This document shows, in pieces, positions 33,431-42,129 of a DNA stretch of 64,000 nucleotides. Below the pieces are notes generated by a model that was not told the DNA's origin, searched no databases, and saw only the letters and a list, made by a program, of their open reading frames with translations. Both the position numbers and the translations under genes were made by a program. Source of the DNA: Diplonema papillatum (taxonomy: Eukaryota > Euglenozoa > Diplonemea > Diplonemida > Diplonemidae); NCBI GenBank assembly GCA_030068145.1, contig JAPJBO010000428.1:62001-126000 (forward strand). Reading direction: 5' to 3'. Position 1 is the first letter of the stretch, and each line of letters starts with the position of its first letter.

Positions 33431-33454
33431 ACCTCTATATTTCCCCCCTTCCAT
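28229..33454 (-). CDS. LINE polyprotein: 2A-like motif, EEP endonuclease, reverse transcriptase, Cys/His C-terminus
   Basis: Up to 1741 codons. The first residues (MEGGKYRGT) fall in flanking DNA, so the real start is downstream. A 2A-like CGDVHPNPGP lies at about 47-56. The APE-type endonuclease (about 60-310) shows GDLN (220), RIDYAL (268) and GSHR (294). The reverse transcriptase (about 595-860) has LIPK (644), QHGFRTG (689), LDFAKCFDRV (725), GILQGCPIS (782), SYADD (811) and LNVKK (844). Two Cys/His clusters follow: CPDC...H...C (about 1215-1233), and a run of Cys/His from 1524 to 1586 beginning CDKCAKKKCPLC. The tail is Arg/Pro-rich and disordered-looking. No RNase H domain is recognised. 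It would copy its RNA at a nicked chromosomal target (TPRT). Confidence 0.92.
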   Translation of the reverse strand: MEGGKYRGTYPPPVFKIAPQKNRSYTGGGRHSARTASGTARLRLRRCGDVHPNPGPAPTISLAVINTTAFPNHVDEVRSLIPADVIGILETAMSKKQQGEMSRYLAEPCPADSGRWGSLWGPPRPPRGGNPNFGTMGGGIGAINRRPGVVHAVHNGAIAGSSERVLHMMVALGAGKTFLHCFVVYAPCGPNTMAARERLLQAVLFDAQAMVGGAPAVVLGDLNTDTDRSPALRSALGNGWVDAAQLQAQHDGAVRPPPTYTTSKAETRIDYALMNRSAALAFAGCSTFNVGSVGSHRCVCVQLSLPAFNQMTLRYSVPRALPPVSKPDAPVPSLEAFEGALADGDVELAWGELSAACEQHLLDRCDVPAAKARPYVGRGLAREPRRVRAVARSCPGKGVTCEAELKYGKAITRLMHYVHARSRLEVSGPFVVPQDLRACWARCIPVLTCEGEPPPPAEPPPAEAARAMLHRVRARSAQHNAAARQSRERQARQGLRERYATDRRSLVSMLRGDTKPSADTLRADGGRLTANLDEMDDVLQQAWGPILRLYSPETPEPSYDDFAKAFGEHVQHRPMQVTDITGEELRTILRERKKKSSACGVDGWRMDELKALPVPLMDAFASFFNLVEKEGRWPEGLLTALVSLIPKSEDPSPTNMRPITVTSCVYRLWACRRLRDIMAWQEEWALPTQHGFRTGHRCDDALMEMATLVEETLLDETKSLVVLALDFAKCFDRVPQGIVLRLAEEMGLDARIHKPLQAMYRGLKRRFKLPLGVGAYFEVTNGILQGCPISVILINALLSVMLRAVPVASESYADDATLHASNEPAVQKAVDVVSRFCDVTGMRLNVKKTVALGILEGKTQQRMQRPYRSTLHIGEGDGKEVFPTVSSTKVLSGRLNTSTKRCDRTNDARLEAQSGLMDALGLSPLPFDERCEIASSSTLGSALSGCQYTPFTKAGLKSLRTRIARGVFGPVNRGTSRSVSAVLTVLAKGHRVDPVLARPYWVLCSLLDSCERLPGVRERMKRICRLYGERGGMLGRGLGPVGIAITDGLPPVGAEYDGFDLGTMKVQGRVLLDMRRAERHHVLRGQLRQSAWTQLAAERPSFDGVQHGVDYVRTNEERRRATASAALRKALTTILAGGVYYATRWGRGAGNGDRRGDSGDGGDGSAASPAASSSSAEGSSGPSSGGEDDRTASADAFDEVTSSSESAPRARGRDCPDCELRVPDTAEHLWWACPAYDNIRSMDCFAALVRADRSRWPSCTRVHGVITVGLDIDATALHRMMGTILAARTGASLARWKSAPVTHAWVLAASTQATAHRFRYNDLPDAPRKWNFGAPMMRALKGWLAALRWTTFEGVSNIELALDFELFTGMDVKHCPKRPKVQRPAGPVSVAERGQRLGAMLAVLCRLCETLKLPSPLPTARLERVKSLHTLGVPRVIGGLQVRPVFAAGAETAAVLEACATRALPVGGLTSQVWGRDVFPQYDSALRAERAQQWEVRRPVLTRSAHPVLVPASQAMTRGRFQVCDKCAKKKCPLCASSSQRTPEQCCRDHHEPGDGVLTQCCGAHHLTRCGGCANASVCCRSGHHRAGDRPDDADDENEAPAPPAGPQPAPAAPRRGLRRKRGETSEESSGSGQGDSPTIDRAAPLRRRAAEDPSVPRTPPARRRRRTQLPTPQLRANTPARRTPPNAQPPAASIRRANRRKREETSEGSSNDGSGREATMTPTRRPPPRRRNRRVPSAVT

Positions 33455-33700
33455 TCGGAGTCGAAGCAGCTACGTCGAGTATTTTCCCGCGAAAAGGGAG
33501 GGAGAGGGGGGGAGGGCTAGAAAAGGTCTGATTATTCTGGCGACCACCTTTTGCTGCAATCATTCGGTGAGTGTGTCTGCCAGCTAGGAAACTGTCCGCC
33601 GTCCCAAATACGGAGCTCTTTGCGGCATCGGGTGGTCCTGCTCTTGTGGTTGGCCTCTGCTCTCGCCACCTTGCTGCGGCATCCCTGATCCTTCGCTTCA
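33431..33700 (+). repeat. right half of the repeat split by the LINE
   Basis: ACCTCTATATTTCCCCCCTT, CCATTCGGAGTCGAAGCAGC and CGTCGAGTATTTT match 18705-18770. Beyond about 33500 there is no match. Confidence 0.75.
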
Positions 33701-33719
33701 CACAACCCGCTATCCACTA

Positions 33720-34600
33720 GCACCTATCGTGGTATTGTGGTATGCTGGTGGTATCCACAGCACCTATACCATAACCTCGTAGCTAGCAGGGATGCTGGCA
33801 TGTATACCATACTCGTGGGTGTGTACACACAACCCACCATCCACTAGCAGCTAGTGTGGTTTCGTGGTATGTGGTGGTACCATATTCGTCGGTGTGTGTA
33901 TCGTGGTATATACTCGCGGGTGTGTACACACAACCCACCATCCACTAGCAGCTAGTGCGGTTTCGTGGTATGTGGTGGTACCATATTTGTGGGTGTGTGT
34001 ATCGTGGTATATACTTGTGGGTGTGTACACACAACCCACCATCCACTAGCAGCTAGTGCGGTATCGTGGTGTGCTGTTGGGATCCACTACACCATACTCG
34101 TGGGTGTGTACACACAACCCAACATCCAGTAGCAGCTAGTGTGGTATCGTGGTATGTGGTGGTACCATATTCGTCGGTGTGTGTATCGTGGTATATACTC
34201 GCGGGTGTGTACACACAACCCACCATCCACTAGCAGCTAGTGCGGTATCGTGGTGTGCTGTTGGGATCCACTACACCATACTCGTGGGTGTGTACACACA
34301 ACCCAACATCCAGTAGCAGCTAGTGTGGTATCGTGGTATGTGGTGGTACCATATTCGTCGGTGTGTGTATCGTGGTATATACTCGCGGGTGTGTACACAC
34401 AACCCACCATCCACTAGCAGCTAGTGCGGTATCGTGGTATGCTGTTGGTATCCACTACACCATACTCGTGGATGTGTACACACAACCCAACATCCAGTAG
34501 CAGCTAGTGTAGTGTGTATCGTGGTATATACTCGTGGGTGTGTACACACAGCCCACCATCCACTAACAGCTAGTGTGGTATCGTGGTATGCTGTTGGTAT
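33720..34600. repeat. 83-bp satellite, orientation 1
   Basis: About 10 units combining ACACAACCCACCATCCACTA, GCAGCTAGTG.GGTATCGTGG and a GGTATCCACTACACCATACT or GGTACCATATTCGTCGGTGT part; two unit types alternate. The same satellite in opposite orientation is at 50690-51295. Confidence 0.9.
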
Positions 34601-34609
34601 CCACCTACG

Positions 34610-35885
34610 GGTGTGATAGGCGCTGGCGGATCCTCGCGTTTCTTGCGGCGCTGTTGGAGGTGCCCGCTTGCAGCACTGGCCAGGCCGTCGGTCGCGCAGG
34701 TCCGCTATCCCCCGCTGCAGTTCTCACAGAGCCAGACATACATGATGAGTCCTCCCACAGCACTCCACAACCTTCACGCACGTCGCGGAAATCGTCATCC
34801 GGCGCGTCTCAACAGGACGTTGACGGCTTGAGCAGCGTCATAAACTTCCCGGGCACAAGCATCGGCGACGTGAAGGCGGCCTCTTTGCCACTTGTGCAAG
34901 CGGCCGTATTGTGTACTGCGGCAAGGCGACGCTACTGCACCCTGTAAAAGGAAGACTTTGAAGGTGGAGAGTTGTTGGACGGTAGGGATCCCCCTATGCG
35001 GCGTCCGGAGAACGTTGCTGGACCTCTGTGAGACGGGCGTTACTGCAGCTATTGCAGCGGGCAAAGTGCCTCCTTTTGGCCTTATGGCGCGCGGCCACGA
35101 GTCATCTGGGGAACTTGACATTGATCGGCTACCTGTCCTGTCAGGCAGCTTCCGAAGCTAGGTAAGCTGCCCCCAGGCTCCCAGCGGCTGCTGTCGGAAT
35201 CTGGTGGGCAACGCCAACTGACAGCCAGGGGCATTCAGACACAGTCCTGCATCTGAAAGGAATGCTTTGTGCGCTTCACTCGGTGACGATCTTCACTAGT
35301 TCAATGAAATGAACGCGAAAGGAAGAAAACTAAACGAATTGCACTTACGACGGGGTAACCCCCCGAGATAGCCGCTGAATGGTGAGCGAAACAGGCTAGC
35401 CCAGGAGGTCACGGGGGACGGAGGGCGGAAACCCAGGTCCCCTGGACCTCGCGCTGAACGCGGACACGAAAAACAAGACAAGCAAACCGGTGTGGGTGAG
35501 TGGGAAGTTTTGTTGTCCGATTCCTTTGGAATCCGGTGCCCAACACCTTCCTAGTGAGTGGGGTCGTTACGCGCTGAGCATTCCCACGATGAATCGACGG
35601 AAGCCGTGTAAACAAAACTGACGTTGTCCACCCAGATGTGGACTAACACATCTCCGGAGGTTGCTGTTGACGTACTCCGGGTGTCCAGCCGCCGTCGAGG
35701 TCAAAGAGTGCGGGCGAGAATGGGGTGCCCCGATTTATTGTTTACACACATGCCCGATGTTTCAATCCTGCTCAACAACTATCAAGTGCTCAGTGCACAT
35801 GCCCGATCCTCAAGGCATCAGAAATCCGGAGTCTTATAGAATAAACCCTGCGTAGGTCAGAAAAAAAGAGAACGCAAGACGTACA
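34610..35885. other. intergenic DNA, nothing recognised
   Basis: Open frames of 90-125 codons exist on both strands (for example 34573-34947 plus and 34795-35121 minus), but I recognise no domain. Their overlap and composition do not favour a real gene. Confidence 0.45.
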
Positions 35886-35893
35886 TAATTAGT

Positions 35894-36353
35894 ATGGTGA
35901 TGCCCCACGGGTTGCTGGCGGTGATGCTGGCAGGTGCGGGCCTAGCGAACGCGAAGTTGAACACGGAAGGCCCTCATGGGCCGCCGTATGTGCTCGTGGG
36001 GGATATTCAGGTTCCTGTAGAAGGCACCCACAGGCAGGCAGACCCGCTTGGGGCCTCGCCATTCATGGGGAAAGCCAATTTGTGGCCTGGGGGTAGCCTG
36101 CGTTATGCCATCGCCACGGACTCCACCAATTCAGCAGATCCGGCACCCTACCTCTCCAACGACGACGCTAGAATTTCATGGGCTGTGGCCCACTTGGAAG
36201 AGAAGACGTGTATCAGAATGAGCAAGTGCGCCAGCCCCGCCACATGCGAGGAACCGTACATCCGTTTTAGATCATACGCGTCAGGGTGCAACTCTCCCAT
36301 GGGCAACACCGGACGTGTCAACACGATCAACTTGGCCAGTCGGTGCTCTCGAG
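35894..36353 (+). CDS. astacin-PLAT protease, exon 1
   Basis: First of three exons of a predicted secreted zinc metalloprotease (about 689 aa in all). The start MVMPHGLLAVMLAGAGLANA looks like a signal peptide. NLWPGGSLRYAI resembles the start of the mature astacin catalytic domain. TCIRM...EEPYIRF and GC.SPMGNTGRVNTINLASRC follow the family pattern, including its cysteines. The exon ends in phase 1 (CGA G|GTATAC). The exon joins exon 2 to read CSRGTVVHE, the usual family sequence across this point. AT-rich sequence precedes the ATG. Confidence 0.88.
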
Positions 36354-38370
36354 GTATACTCCTGTCCTACTACGAGGGTCAAGAAATATTGTTTACCTCC
36401 CCTTCTCATTTAGACGATTTCATTCTCTTTACCTTATTAAGTGTCGCGGCAAGTTTTGGCAGCCGCTGCTGGGACCACTTACGGACGAACTATAGTAGTA
36501 GTTCGTCCGTAGTTAATTCAAGAAAGTTCCCGTGTGCCAGTGAGAGGTAAAATAATGGTCGAAAGTGGTCGTCGTTTGCTTTAATGGAAAGATATGACAC
36601 AAATCTACAAAGTCTTGCACACTACTTGAGCACCTTGAGCCTGTGGGGAGTTTGCCTGATGAGGAATCAGAGGGTCAGAGGATGAAACGGAGGGTGGGCT
36701 TGCTCAACTCCCAGCAGGTCAGCGGGTTTACTTTGAGCTCAGCATGTGTGCGGGAGAACAGGCATCGCGCAAATTCGCGTCGTTGCCAGGGTTGGCACGC
36801 CATCTGCGCAATGAGCAAAAAGGGGTAGGCGGGTACCTCCGGGGCTTATGCTCCGTTTTCGGTCTCAGAGAAAATACGTGTGGTCCTTATGTGGGCGCTT
36901 AAGGCTCGAGGGGGAAAAAGACCTTTCCCCCCTTATGTGCGGCGGGCAAAAAAAACAAAAAAATAGCGTCACTACTGGACTTGGCGACACCTGGCTGTGC
37001 GGCCTTGGCGACTTGTGGGCCTAGACACCCCTGCATGTGGACCAACCTGTGGCAAGCACATGTAGGGGACAAAATAAATCGAAATCCGCGTGTGGTGCCT
37101 GTGGAAGGAAAATCCAAAGAAAACTACTAGTAACGTGTGGAAATCCACACGTTCCACACGTGGAGCGTAAGCCCTGTAACCTTTCCCCGCAATACCTTTC
37201 GAAGACGGCAGGGAGTGTACTGTCCCGATGGGCATTGGACTGTCAAGAGCAGACTTTTTGCCACACCGCATCTGCTGACGTCGGCACTGGTGGTTTCAGC
37301 TTAGTGTGAGTTTGATCAAAATAACATCAAGGCAGCCCTTACAAAGACCAGCCACAGTCAACGCCGTGTGGTGCGGGCTTTTGATATTAATCATCATGTT
37401 TCAAACCCCCGATTTTGCGCGTATTTTGGAAGCACCCAGAGGGTGTCGGTGGTACAAAGGTGCAGTTGCCCGCATCCATCCGGCAATCAGCTCGCATCGG
37501 GGAGGTGACGCTACCCACCTGGACGAGGTGTCCTGCCCTGCTGATAGAGTTGGTCGCGGACCCCAGTCGAAGATACAGCGAGACTACGTGACACGTAGTC
37601 CCTGTAAGAAGCACCCTGAAACGTGGCATTCACGGGTTGCCATCGCGTATTCTGACGGGCATCATCAGCAAACTTGATGCCAACATGTGCGCAACCGTGA
37701 CAAACCGGGCAATGCATGTGAATCAAACACATACTGTCGCAAAAACCTTCTGATCAGCAGACCTTCCAAACATCCCCGACTGATCCCGCAGCCGTGCTCT
37801 CAACGACACCGTGTCCGGTGAATGGGGAAGTGGTCGGTGCTCTCGGTTTGGAAAGCCGAGAGACCGGACGTTTATACCATGCAGTCTCGCATGATTATTT
37901 TGTTTGTCCTATCCCCTTTCCACTATCGTACTTACTCGTACGTTGACATCGTTCATGAGTTTTTCAGGGCACGTCGGATTAATCGGGCCACGACTAGCTT
38001 CGGCGAACGGCAACTTATTTCACATCCAGATCCCGTGTCACCAACCGATGGCAGCAAGTGTCAGAGCCCAGCCTACCCGAAGGCAGTTGATTACGTTGAA
38101 TACTCCCCCCTCCATTCCCGCCTTCTCGTGCCGGCGGGTGTTGTTTTGGGTGAGCTGTCCCTTTGTTTAGACTGTTTCTTATGAGTGAAAGTCATTCGCG
38201 CGTGTTTCCGACGACGAACGGCGTAAATTTGGTGTTGTTCCTGGTTCGGCTCCATTCGAAGGAGAAAACTCGGATGCGGATTTTTTGGAAAAACGATGAA
38301 TCTCTCCCCAGGAGTCTCTCGATGTCGGTCAATTGAATGGAAAGCGGACTCCTAGCGTTCAACTCCACAG
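36354..38370 (+). other. astacin gene intron 1 with repeat insertions
   Basis: 2.0-kb GT-AG intron. It contains a 12-bp perfect hairpin at 36481-36510 (ACGGACGAACTA/TAGTTCGTCCGT), a repeat at 36515-36600 shared with lipase B intron 2 (57140-57250), and a 240-bp repeat at 37307-37548 shared with 43716-43957. Confidence 0.75.
37307..37548 (+). repeat. 240-bp dispersed repeat, copy 1 (inverted copy 43716-43957)
   Basis: Roughly 90% identical to the reverse complement of 43716-43957. Both copies share a frame beginning FDQ(N/T)NIKAALTKTSHSQRR, which suggests decayed coding sequence of an unidentified mobile element. Confidence 0.8.
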
Positions 38371-39000
38371 GTACCGTGGTGCACGAAATCCTTCACAGCC
38401 TTGGCGTTCAGCACGAGCACGTGAGGTTCGACAGAGACGAGTACGTCACCGTCAACGCAAACAACCTGGAACCCGGCAAAACCTTTTCGAAGTACGGGGC
38501 GTCCGGCCGCGACCTGGGCGCGTACGATTACGGGAGCATTATGCACTACCCCAGCACGGCGTACAGCATCAATGGGAAACCGACGATCGAAGCCCCGCAG
38601 CCCATCGGACAGGACAGCGGATTGTCTGCGGGTGACATCGCTACGATAGACTTCTTGTACAACGGATGCTCTGCCGTGTTTGCAGCGCCTGTGTGCATGG
38701 CCAGCAGAGACGAGCATAAGACATACGAGATCAATCCATACCAGCAATTCCAGTGCCAGTTCAACGTGGAGTGGACGGCCGGTGAGAATGTGTACGTCAG
38801 TTACTCTCTTACCACGGCACCAGCGTCTTCCATGACGTTTCCCCAGGGCGCCCTGTTGAACGACAGCGATTCCAGAAGGGTGGTGTTCACGCCTTCTTTC
38901 CTCGACATGGACAAGGTTTACACCGTGGCCGCCACGTTCACCGCCGCCACGGATGCGGCGCTTAGCACGACGTGCAGCACGACCGTCAGAGTTGTACCAG
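38371..39000 (+). CDS. astacin-PLAT protease, exon 2 (zinc site)
   Basis: Carries the astacin zinc motif HEILHSLGVQHEHVR (residues 158-172; ligands His158, His162 and His168, base Glu159) and the Met-turn SIMHY (209-213) with its tyrosine. The DRDEYV and YDYGSIMHYPSTAYS blocks match the family closely. After CSAVF comes an approximately 100-residue beta-rich segment (about 240-360), possibly Ig-like. Exon length 630 nt; phase 1 in and out; acceptor ACTCCACAG|GTACCG, donor GTACCAG|GTGTGT. Confidence 0.93.
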
Positions 39001-39069
39001 GTGTGTTCTTGTCCCAAGCGTCTAGAAAGGGATCACGAGCAAGGATGAGAGCAAAGGTCGGAGGGGAGA

Positions 39070-39977
39070 GGGACGAGATACCTTGCATCATCCTCCGTTT
39101 ACGAACCGGGTCTGCTCAGACATTATCGAGAGACGAGGAGTACCTTGCACCATTATAAAGAGACTATAGAGAGACGAGAACTTTGCATCAGGCACATTAT
39201 AGAGAGACGAGGCACCTTGCACCACCCTCAGCGCTTACGAACGAGGTCTGCTCGGATACACTGGAAGAGACGAGTATCTTGCATCACCCTCAGCGTTTAC
39301 GAATTTACTAACGAGTCCGCTCAGATACATTATAGAGACACGAACACCTTGCATCATCACTCCGTTTACGAACCGGGTCTGCTCTGACACATTTATAGAG
39401 AGACGAGGCATCTTGCATCACCCCCAGCGCTTACGAACGACGTCTGCTCAGATACATTATAGAGACGATGGAGAGACGAGTATCTTGCATCACCCTCAGC
39501 GTTTACGAATTTACTAACGAGTCCGCTCAGATACATTATAGAGACACGAACACCTTGCATCATCACTCCGTTTACGAACCGGGTCTGCTCCGACACATTT
39601 ATAAAGAGACGAGGCATCTTGCATCACCCCCAGCGCTTACGAACGACGTCTGCTCAGATAGAGACGATGGAGAGACGAGTATCTTGCATCACCCTCAGCG
39701 TTTACGAATTTACTAACGAGTCCGCTCAGATACATCATAGAGACACGAACACCTTGCATCATCACTCCGTTTACGAACCGGGTCTGCTCCGACACATTTA
39801 TAAAGAGACGAGGCATCTTGCATCACCCCCAGCGCTTACGAACGAGGTCTGCTCAGATACATTATAGAGAGACGAGTTCCTTGCATCACCCTCAGCATTT
39901 ACGAATTTACGAACGAGGTCTGCTCAGATACATTATAGAGAGACGATAGAGAGACGAGTATCTTGCATCACCCTCAG
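39070..39977 (+). repeat. intron 2 array of acceptor-containing units
   Basis: About 15 units of 60-70 bp with the theme CTTGCATCACCCTCAGCGTT, ACGAACGAGGTCTGCTCAGA and TACATTATAGAGAGACGAG; three units form a higher-order period near 200 bp. The last unit's CTTGCATCACCCTCAG is the acceptor of exon 3, and the following unit bases (CGCTTACGAACGACGTC) resemble the exon start (GGCCTACGTACGTCG). Confidence 0.9.
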
Positions 39978-40957
39978 GGCCTACGTACGTCGATGTGAAG
40001 ACCGGACACATGAGCAACGCGAAGACTAACGGCGAGGTTTCCATCGTCCTGTTCGGCTCAGGGTCCGATGCCGCAGGTGACGCGGTCATGGACTCGCCCG
40101 ACACAGGCGACATCACGACCGTGGTGGTATTATCGAAGGTGGCGCCCGAAACCGTCGAAAGAGCGAGCATCAGCCTGTTGAGCGGGAACGACTGGTACGC
40201 TGAGTATCTTATGATCGGGGACAGAATCGCGGTGTTCGACCGCTGGGTCGAGTCGGACTCCTCAGTGTTTTTCGCTGACTTCACCAAGAGTAAGAGATAC
40301 AGCGTCATGGTGAAGACCGGCACGCTGACCAGCGCCGGTACCGACTCGAACATCTGGCTGACCGTCGTCGGCTCGCTGGGGGAGACCCGCGCTGTTTTAC
40401 TCAACCCGCGGCTGTCGGGAAACGCCTTCGAGAACGGCGACACGGACACGCTCGATTTCGACGGCCGCGACGTCGGAACCATCTCAAGCCTGAAGGTGAA
40501 GAGTGACGGCGCGTTTGCCGGGTCGGATTGGGACCTGGACTACGTCGAAGTCAACAGCCAGCGCGCCTGCTTCCGCAGGTGGATCGAGGAGGGCACGTAC
40601 ACGCAGGCCGTGCTCGGAAGTTGCGATTGGAAGGTGTACAGCGTCGTCGTGAAGACTGGCACGCGAAGTGGCGCCGGCACGGACTCGAACATCTGGCTGA
40701 CCGTCATCGGCGACCGGAGCGAGACCAACGCCGTCAAACTCAACCCGCTGCTGTCGGGAGACGCCTTCGAAAACGGCGACACGGATCGTCTCACGTTCAG
40801 CAACCGCGACGTCGGCAACATCGTGAGCGTAAAGGTGCAGAGCGACGGCATGTACGCCGGGTCCGATTGGGACCTGAGCTACATCACAGTCAACAGCAAG
40901 ACCGCCATCTTCAACACGTGGATCGAGGAGGGCACGTACACGCGAACCGTGCAGTAG
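39978..40957 (+). CDS. astacin-PLAT protease, exon 3 (PLAT domains)
   Basis: Encodes three consecutive PLAT/LH2-type beta-sandwich domains. The first is divergent (YVDVKTGHMSNAK...FDRWV). The second has YSVMVKTGTLTSAGTDSNIW...FENGDTD...SDWDLDYV. The third has YSVVVKTGTRSGAGTDSNIW...FENGDTD...SDWDLSYI. Such domains usually bind lipid or protein partners, so they may localise the protease to a surface. Acceptor CACCCTCAG|GGCCTA in phase 1, stop TAG at 40955-40957. The second and third domains are about 60-70% identical, a further internal duplication. Confidence 0.9.
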
Positions 40958-41020
40958 CAACGCGGGATCCATCTTGAGAAAACAGGATCATCAAGTATAA
41001 CTAGTAGGCTACCTTCCTTA

Positions 41021-41275
41021 CACGGCGAACACCAGCAACTTTTGCTCGAGTTAAACCAGGCTTCAAAAGCAAGTGTGCCACACCCGCAAATAGGGGTGTG
41101 GCACACCCTATTTTACACCCTATTTCCGGTGTGGCCACACCTGCACTTGAGGCCGGACTTTAGCTCGAGCAAAAGTTGCTGGAGTTCACCCTGCAATAGA
41201 GTGTGCACACCCTATTTCCGGGTGTGGTCACACCCGCACTTGAGGCCGGACTTTAGCTCGAGCAAAAGCACCGTG
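41021..41275. mobile_element. 255-bp MITE, CACGGCG/CACCGTG ends, TA duplication
   Basis: TA at 41019-41020 and 41276-41277. Inverted GCAACTTTTGCTCGAGTTAA (left) and TTTAGCTCGAGCAAAAG (right). The interior has two tandem copies of a palindromic GGGTGTGG.CACACCC segment, and the right end is duplicated (41155-41185 and 41245-41275). Confidence 0.85.
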
Positions 41276-41509
41276 TAGTCGTTCTCTCTCCTCCTTCCCC
41301 TTACCCACAACAGCAGAGCCTCCACCTGACTTGACAATTTAGCAGACGCGCTGGCATCTACCGCCGTGCCAATGGAGACGCCGACGCTGGTCATACCACA
41401 CGCACAGACTGAACGCCCAAATTGCCACGTGAAGCCACGTCCATGATGTGGGTTCTGGTGAGTGCGGTCAACGAAAACTTTGGGTCCCCTCTCCTTCTCT
41501 TCCTTGTAG

Positions 41510-41660
41510 GAAATACTTGAGGAGACCTGCCAGTTGCGAAATCTCAAGTGTGGTACTCATCGGCGCATGCCGGTGACTCCCTACCGCAGCAACATTCCAC
41601 TCTCAAAGGAGGCGAATGTGCTAGCCCACACGGAACACAGGTTATATAGCGATAGTAGAA
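41510..41660 (+). repeat. AAGCACC dispersed repeat, diverged copy
   Basis: TAGGAAATACTTGAGGAGAC, TGCCAGTTGCG and AATGTGCTAGCCCACACGGA, as at 44108 and 62035; interrupted in the middle. Confidence 0.65.
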
Positions 41661-41935
41661 GGGGGTCCCTGTCCAAGCGCGTGATTTTTGCCAACCAACA
41701 CAAGCCCTCTCTGTTTTTAAATTGTGCGTATTCCACGAACACTATTCACACCCGGACGGAAAATACGAGTGAACGAGTGCCTCGTTGTCCGTTATGAAGT
41801 TGGAGAGCTGAGGGGAGCTGAGGGTTCCCGCCCAACGGCAACCCCGCGCGAGCCGTGAGAATGTAGCATAGGGCCACAACGTACACTAAGACTCCGTAGT
41901 AAGAGTGCAGAAGATAAATGATAGCCTGGCGCTTT

Positions 41936-42125
41936 CTTTTGTCGGCTCCCCCGCGAAACGGGCTCGCCCGCCAGCCAGATCGGCCCCGGTTGTGTCAACA
42001 CCGACGCCGTCACCCTCGGTGATAGGACCGCGCCTCCGACGGAACGACCTACGCCCGCCTCAGACGTACAGGGTTGAAGTGAGGCGACCAGAAACTCTTC
42101 GGAGAGATGGTCCCTGCACTCACGA
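41936..42125 (+). repeat. retroelement-like 3' end, copy 3
   Basis: Protein-level match to 18300-18440 (KRARPPAR...RLRRNDLRPP), followed by GGAGAGATGGTCCCTGCACT. There is no long CT run here. Confidence 0.65.
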
Positions 42126-42129
42126 CTTC

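Noticed and set aside
35290..35600. Possible structured RNA (many short GC-rich hairpins)
   Set aside because: No match to U1-U6, 5S, SRP or RNase P elements that I can recognise.
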